Assembly (NCBI GenBank): GCA_905220665.1
Contig: CAJNAR010000192.1
Location: 1-64,000, forward strand
Direction: 5' to 3'
Length of the DNA: 64,000 bases
Source: Albugo candida
Taxonomy: Eukaryota > Oomycota > Peronosporomycetes > Albuginales > Albuginaceae
In this document: piece after piece, positions 32,542 to 45,279 of the stretch
Layout of the letters: every line of letters begins with the position of its first letter
Position numbering within the stretch: position 1 is the first letter of the stretch
Made by a program: the position numbers and the translations under genes
The notes under the pieces: generated by a model
Told to the model about the DNA's origin: nothing
What the model saw: only the letters and a program-made list of their open reading frames with translations
The model's database searches: none

Positions 32542-35073
32542 CAAAAGATGATTCAATCGATTTTGGTGCTGAGTGACTGTCTCGGTGATAAGAACACTTA
32601 TTATGAAACGGGTGGATTACGAAACCTGCGTCAGCGTGTATAGAAAATAGTGTTTACCAGCCAGCTTTCGCTGACACGAAGGCGATATGGCCACTTTGAT
32701 TGTCTACGTTTCTACTAGAAATAGACGTTACTGAGGTGCCAGACAAACGTGACCGCTTGTTTTATCTATTTAGAACCAACTGCAGAATTGTATTGATCCG
32801 AGTAGTACAACTTACCGGATAGTGTCATTGTATTTTCAGTTATAAAAGATATTTCGATGAGTATGTATGCGCTTCATGCGAGTTCATTTTGCAGACTTTC
32901 CTGGAGTTTCTGTAGATAAGGACGTCACATTAAACGATGGAGCCATGTTATCCATTCATTCAATGACGGCGAAAAATCAAACTCATGCCATATTCCTCAA
33001 ATACAGAAACAAAATTGATGAATATGTTCTCGTTAAAGCTTGGGTGCATTGAAAATGGAGGAACTAGCGAGCTTGGAACGTTCGTGCAGATATGCTGAAA
33101 ATCAGAATAGGGAGAATTGAATTCTGTGTTATAAGATCTATGACATGAAAAATGCGAAAATAAAACCCCTCAGCGCCCGTTCTGTTCACTTATCGATGTT
33201 ATTGTCCCGTTCAATCATTTGAATGACAGAAAGCCATAAATTTCTGTAATCTTTTATTATAGCGTAGCTATTTCTCAGAAAAACGTGCAATCTGTCGTCC
33301 GATAACTGACATTCTGAAAATACAGATGAGGTTCTAGTTTCGAGAGCCTGTGAAATATTCCAGCAAGTCTACAGTTAGATCCAGTGCGTTGAAAGATAGT
33401 GGTGTTCTTAAGACACGCTTACAAAATGCTTCCTCACAGTACCCAGCCTGACTTTTCTTGATGCTTCCTGCTGGCTCTATCGCTTTGCGACGTTTTTTAC
33501 GGTTTTGGTCAAAATGAGTTTTGTGGTGTCACAGTATTTTGATGGCATTCAAATTTGTTACTTCGATTCCACTTTATTCTCTACTTCCTAAATCGACAAC
33601 GGGAACTACATGTTCACTTTCACAAAAATTCTGCGAATACTCCAGCACGATTCAAAACTCCTGTTGGTAAATTCACAATATTCTTCTTGGCCGAATTGAA
33701 CAAAGTGTAACCGAAGTCACTGGTCAATGTTCTTTAGCTTGAGAGAATCTATTACACTTTCATGGATCATTGGAATTCAATCCTTTCTTGATGCTTTGAT
33801 AGAATATGTCAACCATACCATGATTCAATAAGGTTTTTCCTCGATTATATACTTTCATAAATAGAAGGGAACGTAAAAGAACAGCATCAAATGAAGTTGA
33901 AGGCTTCACTTGTGCGATTCTTTTAACTGATAAGAGTATTTATAAAGACTTTTGATGGATGCTTTGATAAAGAGTCTTTTCTGGTGGAGAGATCCAGTTG
34001 CTGTAACTTGACCAAGGATCGTATAGTGCATGATAATATGGGAATGAAGCACTAGGGTTTAGGCTGCAGCGGGTAAAGTTGTGACGAGTTCGCAACCATA
34101 AAATACTGATGCTTTTCTGGTTGAGAAGTAATAGAATCAAACCACACGTAGCATATCCTGTCTTATATCCACGTGTCGATGGATAAAGGATAAGCAGATC
34201 TGAGCGTATAAATAGTACGTCAACCTTCTGGTATTCGGGCTGTCCGAAACGATACTAATTAAGATGCTGAAATAGAACTTAAATTCTGTCCGACGACAGC
34301 GATGGCTCGAGGAGATGATGACATTTGATTTCGTGGCTTATCAGCGACAAACCGAAACCACAAATACGGAGGTAAACATTCAGGGGCTAGGAAAGCTCTG
34401 AAGATTCAACTTCTCAGCTCAGAAGACGAGGAATTACTGTGCGGACGTACGTACTAAAGGTCGGTCAAGTTCGTCCCTTAAATGAATTAAATTTGAAGAT
34501 ACAAGTGAATATCATAAAATGAAGAAGAAGTGAAAACACAGAGAATCAAAAATAAACAATGCGGCGCATCTCAATGAAGAGGGTGGAAGGAATAGATTAT
34601 AAGGTGACATTAGGAAAAGCGAATTTTAGCACAAAAGGAGAAAAAAACAGTGAACAGGATTGCTATGTTCCAGATGGATGACTGAGTTTGTTCTGATTAG
34701 TGAGAAACTGAGTCAGTTGTAATAAAACACGACATAAGAGTTATAAATGCTGCATCTTCTTGAATAGGTGACACTCCAGACATAATATTTGGGTCACAAA
34801 AAAGGTTGTTGTAGAAGATGTGGTATTTGCTACAAGAACGTTCCTAGAAGAAGTATATATACAAGAAGACTATATGTAGCAAAGGGATTGTCGACTGACG
34901 ATTAAACGTATTCGCCGCAACTTGTATACCTGAAGAATAATCAACGAGATATGTTGGGCAAGCGTAAGTTCAGCATGCCGCATTGCCGCGGATGACGTGT
35001 TTGATTGGCTGAATTGTAATAATGGCGGAATGAATGCGACGATTGTGTCGTTCTTTCTCAACTAATTTTTTAA
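32542..35073. other. No supportable gene
   Basis: Only short frames occur (for example + 32867-33052 and - 33940-34140), without motifs. The last 200 nt should contain the promoter of the p25-alpha gene, but no element stands out. Confidence 0.4.
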
Positions 35074-35885
35074 ATGGCGACACGTGCTGATATGGAAGAA
35101 GAAAAGCAGTCCGATGTGAATAGTAATTCACTCGATCCTCTATCGTATGAAGGTAATGAGGGGATGCATGAAACAATTGTACCGATCACGACCAATGATC
35201 AAAGTGAGCGCTCATTGGTCAATGCGTCATATCAGGTTGAAGTAAGAACTGCGAAACATTCTGATAACCTAATTAAGCTGAATTGAAAATGTAGATGGAA
35301 GAGAACGTATTGTGCGACTATTTTCCAATGCGTCGAGTTCAAGTAACGGATGTATACGATCCCCGTGAATTGCTGAGCTGCATCTTTCAATTCTATTGTC
35401 GCTTTGGACGAAGTACCAGCCTCAAACAAATTTCCAAAACACTTGGTACATAAAAATCGTATAATAATGCAGCAGCTTCATGTTTGAAATGTAGATAGTA
35501 CAAAGTTTGGCAAGCTGTGCCGGGACTGCCCAAAACTTATGAATGCAAATTTGACGCAGGCGGTAGTTGATATCATATTCATCAAAGCCGTGAGAAAAAC
35601 AGAGCACCGCATGAACTACGATAGCTTCTTGGACGCTCTTCGCATGGTTGCGATTAAAAAATATCATCTGATGGTACGTCAGCAAACCCGTTTCTAGACA
35701 AAAATGAAATTCATGAAGGTGTAGCCTGTACATCAATCGCTACCAAGATTGATAGTAAGTCATCTATCACGACTACCGTGTCTTTATGATCTCAAAAAGG
35801 ATGAAAAGGTATGAAGTGCACTCAAATTTTGTTGCTTGCTGATAGCACGTTATTTCAGCTACAAGTAGTCTTCTTCGTTGAATGA
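35074..35885 (+). CDS. p25-alpha (TPPP-like) family protein, five exons
   Basis: Exons 35074-35241, 35295-35445, 35495-35673, 35725-35808 and 35859-35885 are joined by GT-AG introns of 53, 49, 51 and 50 nt, keeping one frame of about 202 codons. The first three junctions are supported by the family match. The core reads LLSCIFQFYCRFGRSTSLKQ, then STKFGKLCRDCPKLMNANLT, VVDIIFIKAV, and HRMNYDSFLDALRMVAIKKY, the classic p25-alpha pattern of TPPP proteins. These bind and bundle microtubules, and in protists are often linked to cilia. The 56-residue N-terminal exon is acidic and may be regulatory; ATG 35295 is an alternative start. The last two exons are less certain. This is the only host gene in the window that appears undamaged. 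Confidence 0.75.
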
Positions 35886-36690
35886 ACATTGACCAGCGCC
35901 ATTTTCTTACAATCGATATCGAAGAATAAATTGTGATAAGCGTTTTCTTGACCAAGTAATCACATGAATACATTCTTTATTTTCTATTGCTGTTGTTTTT
36001 GATGAACTGCCAGACAGAGGATATACACAAACACGTATCCATCGACTTTTATAAAAACAGGACACTTGGTTCGCAGCTGTTAATTTGCTTGCGTGCGTGC
36101 TGTCGTACAATCAGTGATGACTAAAAGTCACCAACGAGAACTTTGTACGAGGTAGTAAAAGAATAGCAGAAGGGTCTGAGACACGACTCATAAACAGTTC
36201 TCTTGTTCAGGTTGTATATTCGACCGCAGTTGTGACAGGATCTTGGTTCACGTTCAATCGCCTTCGGGTGACGCCGGTGGTCGTGATTGACTTGTGTCAG
36301 CATGCGATCACTGTCTTTCCCATTATCCAAGCACGTCAACTTTTTGTGTGAAAAAAGCGGCCTTTCCAAAATACCAAGTATCACCTCAACACAAATCAGT
36401 GAGATGTAACTGAGTATGATCATGTTTTCATTGAATTCGTTGCTATAATATGCTACGTGCTTGCTTCCATTCGAAATTTCCCGCACATTTTTTGTCTGCG
36501 CAGTATTGCCAGCGTGATAAAGAGATTATTATCAATAGGAGCCTTCTATTTATAAGGCAATGCGGAAAACAGATAGGCATATCGTTGACCTCATTATAAA
36601 AAGTGATGATTGCATAACACCATATTTTCTGACGTAACAATGATATATTGGCTAATATATTTCGATTGTTTGTTTGCATTGGCACTTATC
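35886..36690 (-). other. Unidentified minus-strand open frames
   Basis: Minus 36685-36443 and 36486-36121 (121 codons) overlap in different frames. The second has a hydrophobic stretch (MIILSYISLICVEVILGILE) and a Cys-containing segment SCHNCGRIYN. They may be two exons of a small membrane protein, but no family is recognised and no intron could be confirmed. Confidence 0.3.
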
Positions 36691-39128
36691 ATTTACTCAC
36701 CTTTTACGTACTATATGTATGTGAAATTGGGCAGCTCAGACGAGAGATTGTTAGTAGTCGTGCGTCCACTATCTTAAGCACTTAAGGGAACAATTTAAGA
36801 TGTGGTACTTTGAGTTGTAGAACAGGCATTGATATTTCTCAAAGCAACCAGCTGTAATGCGTTTTCCTCACTCCTATAATCAAATATTCCATTCACGTGT
36901 TCGCGACGCAAACCATTTTGATTTTCGCACCTTATTCCATCATTTCATCACTGAGTGATCTTCTTTCCAATTACCAGCAAGTTGGGCTGAAAAAGCTTGA
37001 TGAAAGGTCAACGGAATGTCCATCAAGGGCTGATCTTGATGAATAGATACCACGCGTTTTTGAAGCGGGTATCTCATTGCTCTGAGCAATGCGATACAAC
37101 ATATGTTTCATTGAATATGGTTCCATATAGTCAGAAGTACAATTTATACGTAGAGCTTTAGTAACTTGGTCACCGTACAGAGAAGGCGGCTTCAAGCAAC
37201 AGAATCAACAGCGAAGAACCAGTTGACTTTGATACGATACGTGACCACTGTAACACGTCATGCAAGACGTCATTCGCTCCATTGGATGAGATGAAAAACA
37301 TCGCAGAAAAGAGAGCTAGATTACATAAAATTCGGACATATTAATTAGATAGACTTCGGTGAGTACTTGCATCCAAATCGGCACATACGACAGATACGTT
37401 AGAGCTTCAACTGCATTGTATCACGATGAGCTCTAAGGAAAAGGTCCAAAATTTATATTTCGTCCGATTTTCGAGGTCGTTATGTTACAAATTTATAAAG
37501 TCGAAATGTTAATACGACAGCACGCTTATTTGGCTATAGGCAAACGAATCCAACTTCTTTTCGAACACCACTTCGCAATTTAGTCAGACCTTTCAATCAG
37601 CCCAAAAGCTATTTTGTTGTCCCAGACATATGCCTAATTTCATTACGTCCTGCGCTAATCAAACTGAAGCTCGCTAAGAATTTAGTCTTTATAATATTTG
37701 AGTACAAAAAAAACAGACGACATATATGTGCTCCTTTAGTACCCTGGCAACCGTTATAACGACGGTAGAGAACTTTAGCGTCCCAAGTCCCTAATTTTGT
37801 GATATCTGAATTGCTTCTCTTGATGTAAACTACTAATAAGTGAACGTGACATTTTCATACTAACGGAAGTAAAATTTGAGTCAAATGATTGGTTTGGAAT
37901 GCTTAGTGCAAGATCGCCATGCCAAGGTGATAATCGCGTTTTTCGCTAAGAATAGATACGATTACGCTGGAAAGTTGCCTCCATATCGAGGTATTACACT
38001 TACTTGCCTCCAACCAATCTCGCCAATGGCCTACGGCCCTTCAGAAATTCCCATATCCGTCCGCACTAGCGGAGATTTATAAGTCTGATCGGTGTTTGGA
38101 CAGGACGACGCTAAATGCAAAGTTTTGACTCAATATTTTTAGCCAGGAACTGATGAGATGGAATTAAGAACAGGCAGATGTAAGCGGACGCTAGATTCCA
38201 ATATTACGGACTCGATGCCGCCGCGGAAACGCTCATGATTTGTTAAAAATACTTGGTTTCAACCTTCGACTGGTAGAAATTTGCTCGGAAGGAGCTGAAT
38301 CGAATACTCTAGCTTGTATAATTGTAAACGAAGTAGCCATATTTCTTTTAGCCTAGGCAACTATATAAGTCAGTTAGTTTGAGTCTAGTAATGTAGACAT
38401 CTTCAACTAAACTAAGCAATCAATTAGAGGATACATAACTTCTTATCTCCGGCAAACCATACTATCTCGTTTATTTCTTCATGAATTCGCTTTCCACGAA
38501 GAGCGATCCGCTGGTGCTGTTGATCAGGAATACAGTCATGAAATGAGAGCTCATTATTGGATGAGTAGGTAACAAGGTAGTTTAATAAGGCCCCAAGTCA
38601 AATATTTACCTATGAGGTAGGATATTACATCTCTTGAGCACGATAGTAGCGCTGACCTTGTAAAGAAGTTCCGTTCGATTATAATTGAGGCATATAAGGC
38701 CAAGTAAAGGAAGAACAGATGCAATTAACTTGTGTTCTGATTCGTGATAAGCGAAGATACTGACAAGAAAACTGTCAAGGTAAATCTTCGAGCATAAATA
38801 AACATCAATGCAATCAGCTACGCTTCTCTTATAACCCCTTTTACTACCGGTACATTTTACAAGATGCGGTCCTATGAGATACGACGCATGCATATCAAGT
38901 TATTTAATCTGCTTGACTTGATTGTTAATAAAGAAAGTTAATCTCATTACTCAGCATGACGTTGATGTATAGACGAAGCTTTCATCACTTTCTTTTATGT
39001 CTTATTCTGCATGTACACAATGAGCTTTTTTTATCAATTCACATTTAAGGATGTTTTTAAATGCTCAATTGAATACAACTATACGCGGGATAGTATCGAC
39101 GCTAGAGGTTTAATTGCTCTGTAGTACA
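36691..39128. other. No supportable gene; isolated repeat at 38350
   Basis: Short frames such as + 37876-38082 and - 38606-38893 are open for 69-96 codons without motifs. The only feature of note is the dispersed repeat at 38350-38411, listed separately. Confidence 0.35.
38350..38411 (+). repeat. Isolated copy of the LINE-border repeat
   Basis: AGCCTAGGCAACTA, then TCAGTTAGT, CTAGTAATGTAGACA and CTTCAACT match 15103-15167 in order. No LINE coding sequence is adjacent, so this is either a severely truncated LINE, a solo terminal sequence, or an unrelated small element. Confidence 0.55.
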
Positions 39129-39514
39129 TTAGAAAATGTAAACGTTGCAGTTGTAGAACAAAAGCGATGCCTCACATTTATTCCCAAATTTCTTATCCCC
39201 ACCCATTGTGGTCTTAAGAGAATGAAACTGAGTGTTCCCTGATGGAAGAACATTGGATGTAGAAATGGAAAGCGTGCGGGCCCAATGCAGAGAATGTGTA
39301 GAGATTTCGAAATAACGTTGCAAATCATAGTAATTGAGCTGACATGAGGTATTTCTTGGATTAATAAGTAAGTTGGACAATGAGATGATTATGAGATGAT
39401 TGAGTGAATGAATTTGGTGGGCAAGTTGATCTCCTGAAGGTGACACTTGGAAGCGTGCGAGGGAAGTAGCAAATGAGTCGATAAAAGATTCAGCAGACAA
39501 AAAACCCGGACGCA
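39129..39514 (-). CDS. Unidentified open frame, about 128 codons
   Basis: The frame is open from just after a TAA near 39515 down to 39129, starting QLRPGFLSAESFIDSFATSL. There is no ATG in the first third, so if real it is an exon reached by splicing. It is rich in Ser, Asn and Leu (SLNHLIIISLSNLLINPRNT), without a motif I recognise. Its 5' side coincides with a small tandem duplication. Confidence 0.3.
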
Positions 39515-39586
39515 GCTGTTATTGGAGGAAATGCGATTCTCGACTAAGTTTAGAAGCTACTACTGGAGGAAATGCGATCATCGACC
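39512..39586 (+). repeat. Two-copy imperfect tandem repeat, period about 36 nt
   Basis: TTGGAGGAAATGCGATTCTCGAC near 39520 recurs as CTGGAGGAAATGCGATCATCGAC near 39556. Translated on + both give GGNAI(L/I)D. This is a local duplication of unknown age and effect. Confidence 0.6.
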
Positions 39587-40086
39587 ATGTGATGAGGCTG
39601 CCAGTTGGTGCGTTAAGCAGCTTTCTAAAATATTGACCGGGGCTACGTTTGTCAGCAAAGAAAGGCAAATCATTCAGTCTTTAAAATTCGCTTCCGATAG
39701 CTAAATGTCACGTGCAGTGTCGTTGTACGTTTCATATGGAGCCCGAGCACTTGCTACCTTTTCCTAATCGAACATTGCTTAAACGGATCGATTTGTAGAG
39801 GTATCATGTTCTACATTATGGTGCTCCTACAAAAGTCTAAAATAGGTAACAAAACCTCTAAAAAAGATTCTTTTTACGATTTAAACAATATGGAGTATCA
39901 GCTAAATGCGCACCACACTCTATTTTAAAAAACTGTTGCTTTATGCCACACTATTGTGTCAACAACTTACTAACTGTATGAGTAAGCTTTTAAAAATGTG
40001 CTTTCAGAGACGTGTCGATCCTTTTTACTTGCATTATTATGAACGATGTCGAATTGCTTTCACCATAGGGACAATGCAATGCGTCT

Positions 40087-40383
40087 TTAAGTAGCAGAAT
40101 GATGCAAACGCGTTTTCAGGTGGGAGAAAACTGATACCTTCCTCGATCTTTTCATGAAAAACAGTGAAGTAATTGTAACAGAGTCAAATCTTCGCTCCTC
40201 ATTATATAGCATTGTAGTGACCAACCAGAGAAATTCGTACAAAGCATCTGCCCCGAGCGGTAATGTTTCTCTAGGCATAGGATGATATCTTCGAATACCC
40301 TTTCTCAGTAGTACCTTTTTCACGCTCGGAATTCGTAAGAATACGCTGATGCAAGTGTAAATCAGGAGTGAACCTATCCGCAT
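40087..40383 (-). CDS. Small protein with possible signal peptide
   Basis: An ATG-initiated frame of 98 codons begins MRIGSLLIYTCISVFLRIPS, a plausible secretion signal (one basic residue, then a hydrophobic core), followed by a basic region (KKVLLRKGIRRYHPMPRE) and a mature part with few cysteines. There is no known effector motif such as RxLR-dEER or CHxC. A 46-nt GT-AG intron inside the frame is possible. It could be a chance frame; length and start support it only moderately. Confidence 0.3.
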   Translation of the reverse strand: MRIGSLLIYTCISVFLRIPSVKKVLLRKGIRRYHPMPRETLPLGADALYEFLWLVTTMLYNEERRFDSVTITSLFFMKRSRKVSVFSHLKTRLHHSAT

Positions 40384-40852
40384 GGTAAGCGGATAGCATG
40401 CTTTCTGACTCTAGATCAATAAGGTAACGACTCATCCGCAGTGTTTAAGTAATCAATGGACGTATTTTCTGAAATACCACACAGACAAGACTGTGGGGGT
40501 TCCCGGATTAGACTTCTCGAGACCCTTGTTCATAGGGCTGGAATAATATGAAAACACTACTCAGGACTATAAAGCAAATATGTAATTATCCTTTTGAGAA
40601 GTCCTCACTTCACTATACTACTTAATCTAAGCCTTTAGCTCACTAGACTGATGTATACCACGCATCTCCTGTACGGTTTTGTCCATAATACACTAATGTA
40701 GCCATCAGCACACCCGCATGCTACTTCTTGCCTACTGGAACGATGATTGTGTCCCTTTTGACTGGCACGCACTGATGGAAATCCTATTGCGATTTTGTAC
40801 TACTTTTGACTGACGTAACGATTGGTGAGATGAGTCAAGTTAAGCCATTCCT

Positions 40853-41250
40853 TCAAATTTTGATGACAACATGTGCAAGATACTTGAAAATACCTTTGGC
40901 ATTTTCGTACACCCTTATATCGTGCGGAACGTGCTCCAGAGAGCACCATGCTTCATTTCCAGAAATATTATGCTCATGCGCAGGAAAACTCTTTTTCTTC
41001 CATTCGTCATTGTCTTTCATTGAATCTCTAATATGGTATTTATGGGCGTCAAGTTGCGTTGCGGTCGATCTGTCTCCTCTTAAAGGAGTCCAAGGAGGGA
41101 ATAAGATGTCATTTGTCTGCACTGATAAGGATATCAAAGACCAATTGTCTCCAAATTAGGTAATCCTGACCATTTCAGGTGCGGCGACCCGACCTCGTTG
41201 GGGGCTGGTCCGGAACGACTTTCAAACCCTTCGTCCGGAATAGCACGATA
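40853..41250 (-). CDS. Unidentified soluble-protein-like frame
   Basis: Minus 41137-40853 is open for 94 codons and has a charged, soluble-protein composition (TNDILFPPWTPLRGDRSTAT, YHIRDSMKDNDEWKKKSFP). Just upstream another minus frame (AIPDEGFESRSGPAPNEVGS) is open, but I could not place an intron joining them. The opposite strand is also open over 40806-41159 but encodes an atypically hydrophobic, Cys/Ser-rich product, so I prefer the minus strand. The family is unknown. Confidence 0.3.
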
Positions 41251-43188
41251 TTTTAGCATGTACAGAGTATACGAACACAGGTTCTCAATGAGGGTAATAT
41301 ATCGAAACCGCAAGCTCCGTCTTCATTGCAAGAGAGAACGTCGACACGAGAGCAACTGAGCGCGCAAGAACTCGCGATGCAATCTGAGCAAATTGAATTC
41401 GTCGTGGCACTATCCCGTCTCCAGTCATGCCTGCTCCAAATGACCATAGACTTTATGTTCTTCTAATCAATTGTATCAAGCAAAGAGACTTGGCCAGCAG
41501 TGCAAGGATTAAATTACATTTCTTGCGATAATGAAGGAGCCACTTTTCTGTCAGGTATTTGGATTACATATTTACGAGTCGGTGAATAAAGCATCTAAAA
41601 AGGCGATAGAAGGAGTATGCCTGTCATGACAATCTAGCTTATATCGCGTCAAGGAATGTTCTCGTTAACCCAAAACGTGGATATATCGTAACGCTAATGA
41701 TACTCAGAAGACTTGATCTTCGTTGTGTTGTAAGCCTCTTTTCATATATCTTGCCCTGTCAAAATGAACACTGCTTTGTCAGTATGTACTCTAATTGGTA
41801 GTTATGAACGATTACTTGTGTTGAGTGATCTCTACTCCGCGCTCCACAAAGTGGTCTACCTCGTTCGATTACGGGATCTTTCAATCCGACTTGGACCAGC
41901 TCGGTCACCTCGATATGCTTGATAGATTAATCATAGGGGATATGATGTGATACATGGAGAGCTAATCTAAAAAGGGGTAAATGTGATAGACGATGTTGTC
42001 AAATAGGTGTACTGGCGAATAACCATTCTTTGGACGGAAACGACACTTCTCACCCAATAATTGTACGTCTGGCCAATTCTATGAAATCGTTGACAACAAC
42101 TGCCTCCAAATTTAGCATTTTATACACTTCGGCAGCACACAGGGTTGAATGTTCTATATACTTTATCCACATCTGTATCTTACTTTTTACATCTGTAGCC
42201 ATGATCACTATACTGAAATAAAGTGTTTAGAATAGCTCAAGTACGGAAATGATGGAGGATGGAAGGTAAGTTGATTCGGATTCCGAATAATGCGGTAAGA
42301 GTCGAAAAGCACGTTTTGGAACCGGTTGTGTACGTGGTGAAGATTCGTATACAAGGTAAAATGTAAGATACTGAACGATCATAAGGTTTGGACATGAGAA
42401 AATGACGTTTACGACGAAATAGCAAAGACAACCGAAATCAGCTTTCGAGAGACTAAATTTAAGATGATACTTACTTGCGACAGGTGACTTCTGAAAAATG
42501 AGAAAGCAATGTTACCATCGGTCAAGTAGAGCTACAATGGTAACCATTTTACAACGCTGATCTAAATAACAGTTAATGGAGTTGATTTCACAAGCGCTTC
42601 TTATTGTTATAAGTTTGAAAGCGGTTTTGCGACGTTGGTAGACAATGTGAGCTTAATCTCACACAATCCTACGCTCGAAAGAGCTCGTTCCTATTATAAC
42701 TATGATGTCAAGATCGCAATATGTGTGGATAATCCAAGATGCTACGTTGAGTGATACAACCAAGTAGGTGACCACCGGTAGCTATGCTACCAGTATCATA
42801 TTGTGAGTTTTTTTACCTTTAACGTATCATTTCAAAACGCTTCAAATGAATTGTGAATCGAATAAAGGAGATCAAAGAACGTTGTTCGAATATTTTGTGC
42901 AAATTTGTTGCTTACCCTGCACGGAAACATCTTAGCACAAATAGATTGGATCTTATTTTCACCTGGCACTGTAACCTTTCAAGTACATAATCGTTCATCG
43001 ATACACATGACTGCTCGACACAATCTTGTACATCAGCAATGTACCTCAAATAATAGGTACATTGGGTATAGTTTGGTCTGAGCTTGACAAGCCGCTTGTC
43101 GAAAGAGAATAAAACCCTTCGCAACAGGTACGTGTTCTTCTCTCATACAAGTATGATTTTCGGTAAAAGCTCATGTGAACTACTCCCT
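41251..43188. other. No supportable gene
   Basis: One + frame around 41259-41466 (SSLQERTSTREQLSAQELAM) is open for about 65 codons and compositionally plausible as an exon. The rest shows only short frames. Confidence 0.3.
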
Positions 43189-43376
43189 CCACAGCTCATC
43201 AACTACTCGTTTTTATGACCACGAAGCTGTGCCGCATGAAAATTAAATCTTATTGCACTGAAGATAAGTGGCTGATGCCTTGCCACAGCTCATCAACTAC
43301 TCGTTTTTATGACCACGAAGCTGTGCCGCATGAAAATTAAATCTTATTGCACTGAAGATAAGTGGCTGATGCCTTG
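43189..43376 (+). repeat. Perfect 94-bp tandem duplication
   Basis: Bases 43189-43282 are repeated without a visible difference as 43283-43376, starting CCACAGCTCATCAACTACTC and ending GGCTGATGCCTTG. Exact identity implies a very recent duplication or an assembly artefact. Confidence 0.9.
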
Positions 43377-44420
43377 CCAGCTTGATATACAAACAACCAT
43401 GCATTCCGTTCTTATGGAAATATGCAGTTCGAGTGATGAAACCATTATGAGATACCACTCCTACTATATGCTGCAATCACCTACTGCATTACCAGCGCAG
43501 AGGATATTCAATAAAAGTTGACATGTACCAGTTTCCTGATACTTCAAAGGCGCTTATAGTTGCACTTCTACCTTTATTCTGTTCAGATGACATTTGGGGC
43601 TCGTATTCATTACGCGTCGTCTCAACTAATTACGTTTATACAAATATGAAAATGGAAATTGACTTTATCTCTTGCCAAAAAATCATGTTACTTTCCGATA
43701 CAAATCACGGACTTGAGACCCAGCGAGCTAAAATTCGAAAGTACTTTATAATAGGTCCTTCGCTCACGTACCAGTTAATCTACGCCTTCAAAAACTATCC
43801 GCGTCTTATCTCCGTATCCGTTCTGTTGCTCACATCCAACAAGTTCGCTGGGAATAAAGACCCAATGTAGGAGTTCAGTAACATTCCTGTAGATCATCCA
43901 CATGGAGCTCCTATTTTAGGCTTTGCGTTAATTGAAGCTAAATTGATCGAGCTCTAATAGTTGCCAATTTCCACGAATTATCCAAATGACATTGGTCCTC
44001 TCAGGGATTGTTGTGAGATGCGTTCCTCTGTAGCACAAGGCGCTGTGTGAATGGATTAGACAGAGTCAGCAAGACATACCCGACAACTCGTACGCTAATT
44101 GAGCAATGCCAGAAAGCAGCGTAATAAAAAGTAATCTAATTTTCGCGAATACGTATGACACAAACAGCGAAATCACTTTACTAAATCCCGTTTGTGTGGC
44201 CACAATACTGTTCCGTTCATTTACCTAACATCACTCCCATTTGATATGCGGCATATAGCAACATTGGAAATAATATACACTTTTTTGTGATTGCCACAAA
44301 AGATATCGAGGAATCTGGCTTCAATTCCTGTGGTTCCTTTGATTTTACGCAGCTGTAAATTTTCCATCTCGTGTACTGCGAAACCACTGACACTAAGAAT
44401 TACATCTCAAATACGTCAAA
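43377..44420. other. No recognised gene
   Basis: Plus 43523-43870 is open for 115 codons from ATG (MYQFPDTSKALIVALLPLFC) but has no motif I recognise; the rest is short frames. It may be an exon or chance. Confidence 0.3.
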
Positions 44421-44662
44421 ATGACGATACAATGTATCAAGTCAGCATCGGGATACTGCGAGCTTGTGAATAGTATAGGCAACGGCTTCACGTCCTATAT
44501 TTGTGGATTTAAGGAAAGCGTTGAAGGACACGATCGTGCTGGAATAGGCCTGGCATTCTTTCGAAACGCTGTTTCGATTGGAAGGAATGCAGATTTCACC
44601 ATTCATGTCGAGTTTTACAAATTTATCATGATACGTTTCAGCAAAGTCATACGCGAAACCTT

Positions 44663-45235
44663 TTGGCCCAACTACTGCTTCATCAGGACCATAAAGTCCC
44701 ATCTCAAAGTTTAGAACGAGGTCTTTTGCATACGTATGCGGTGTGGCTAGACTGCAACTACATCGCCTCGTATGATTTGAGACCCATCCTAGCTCAGATT
44801 TCTACATTCTGTCTGAGGATTGCAAAGGATACTCAAAAGAACGCGTGTCTGCGCTTACTAGCACACCACTGCTACTCTGCCGCATGTACGAACATGGACA
44901 ACTACAAGCACGTTTTTATGACAAGGAAGCCCGTGCACGTGTTCCATTCCCCACTATATGTTGTTCTTCCATCCAAACCCGAAGAATTACAAGCGTTTAC
45001 GATGCAGTTGAGAAATGTCGATGACAATATGAGTGATTTATATCAGTACGCATTCACTGCAGAGATTATAAATGATTGCGATTTCTTAAACAGTGAAGGA
45101 ATCAAAGTGTTGAAAAAGAAAAACATACAATTAAGAGGAAATATAAATCATCGTGATCAGAGCACCTATAATGAATTAAAGAGAAAGGATCGTTTTTATT
45201 CCGCGACGCTCAGCCTGATGCCGTTTTTTTGCTGA
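44663..45235 (+). CDS. Unidentified 190-codon open frame
   Basis: This is one of the longest open frames outside transposons and kinesin. It starts at a TTG, so the true start is a spliced junction or a downstream ATG. The product (LLHTYAVWLDCNYIASYDLR, LYVVLPSKPEELQAFTMQLR, FLNSEGIKVLKKKNIQLRGN) looks like a soluble protein with a charged C-terminus. No family is recognised. The frame ends about 35 nt before the 3' end of kinesin copy 2, which converges on it from the other strand. The length makes chance unlikely in this AT-rich DNA. Confidence 0.45.
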   Translation: MAQLLLHQDHKVPSQSLERGLLHTYAVWLDCNYIASYDLRPILAQISTFCLRIAKDTQKNACLRLLAHHCYSAACTNMDNYKHVFMTRKPVHVFHSPLYVVLPSKPEELQAFTMQLRNVDDNMSDLYQYAFTAEIINDCDFLNSEGIKVLKKKNIQLRGNINHRDQSTYNELKRKDRFYSATLSLMPFFC

Positions 45236-45279
45236 TTTGAAGTCAGAGACGCGGAGACGCGTCGAGTGCTTCATGCTTT

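Noticed and set aside
35422..35736. Minus-strand 104-codon frame over the p25-alpha gene
   Set aside because: The + strand shows a family match with conserved introns; the minus product has no motif.
40806..41159. Plus-strand 117-codon frame
   Set aside because: Unusually Cys/Ser/Phe-rich product; the opposite strand has a more protein-like composition, though neither is proven.
43189..43376. CRISPR array or minisatellite
   Set aside because: Only two units, no spacers, eukaryotic context.
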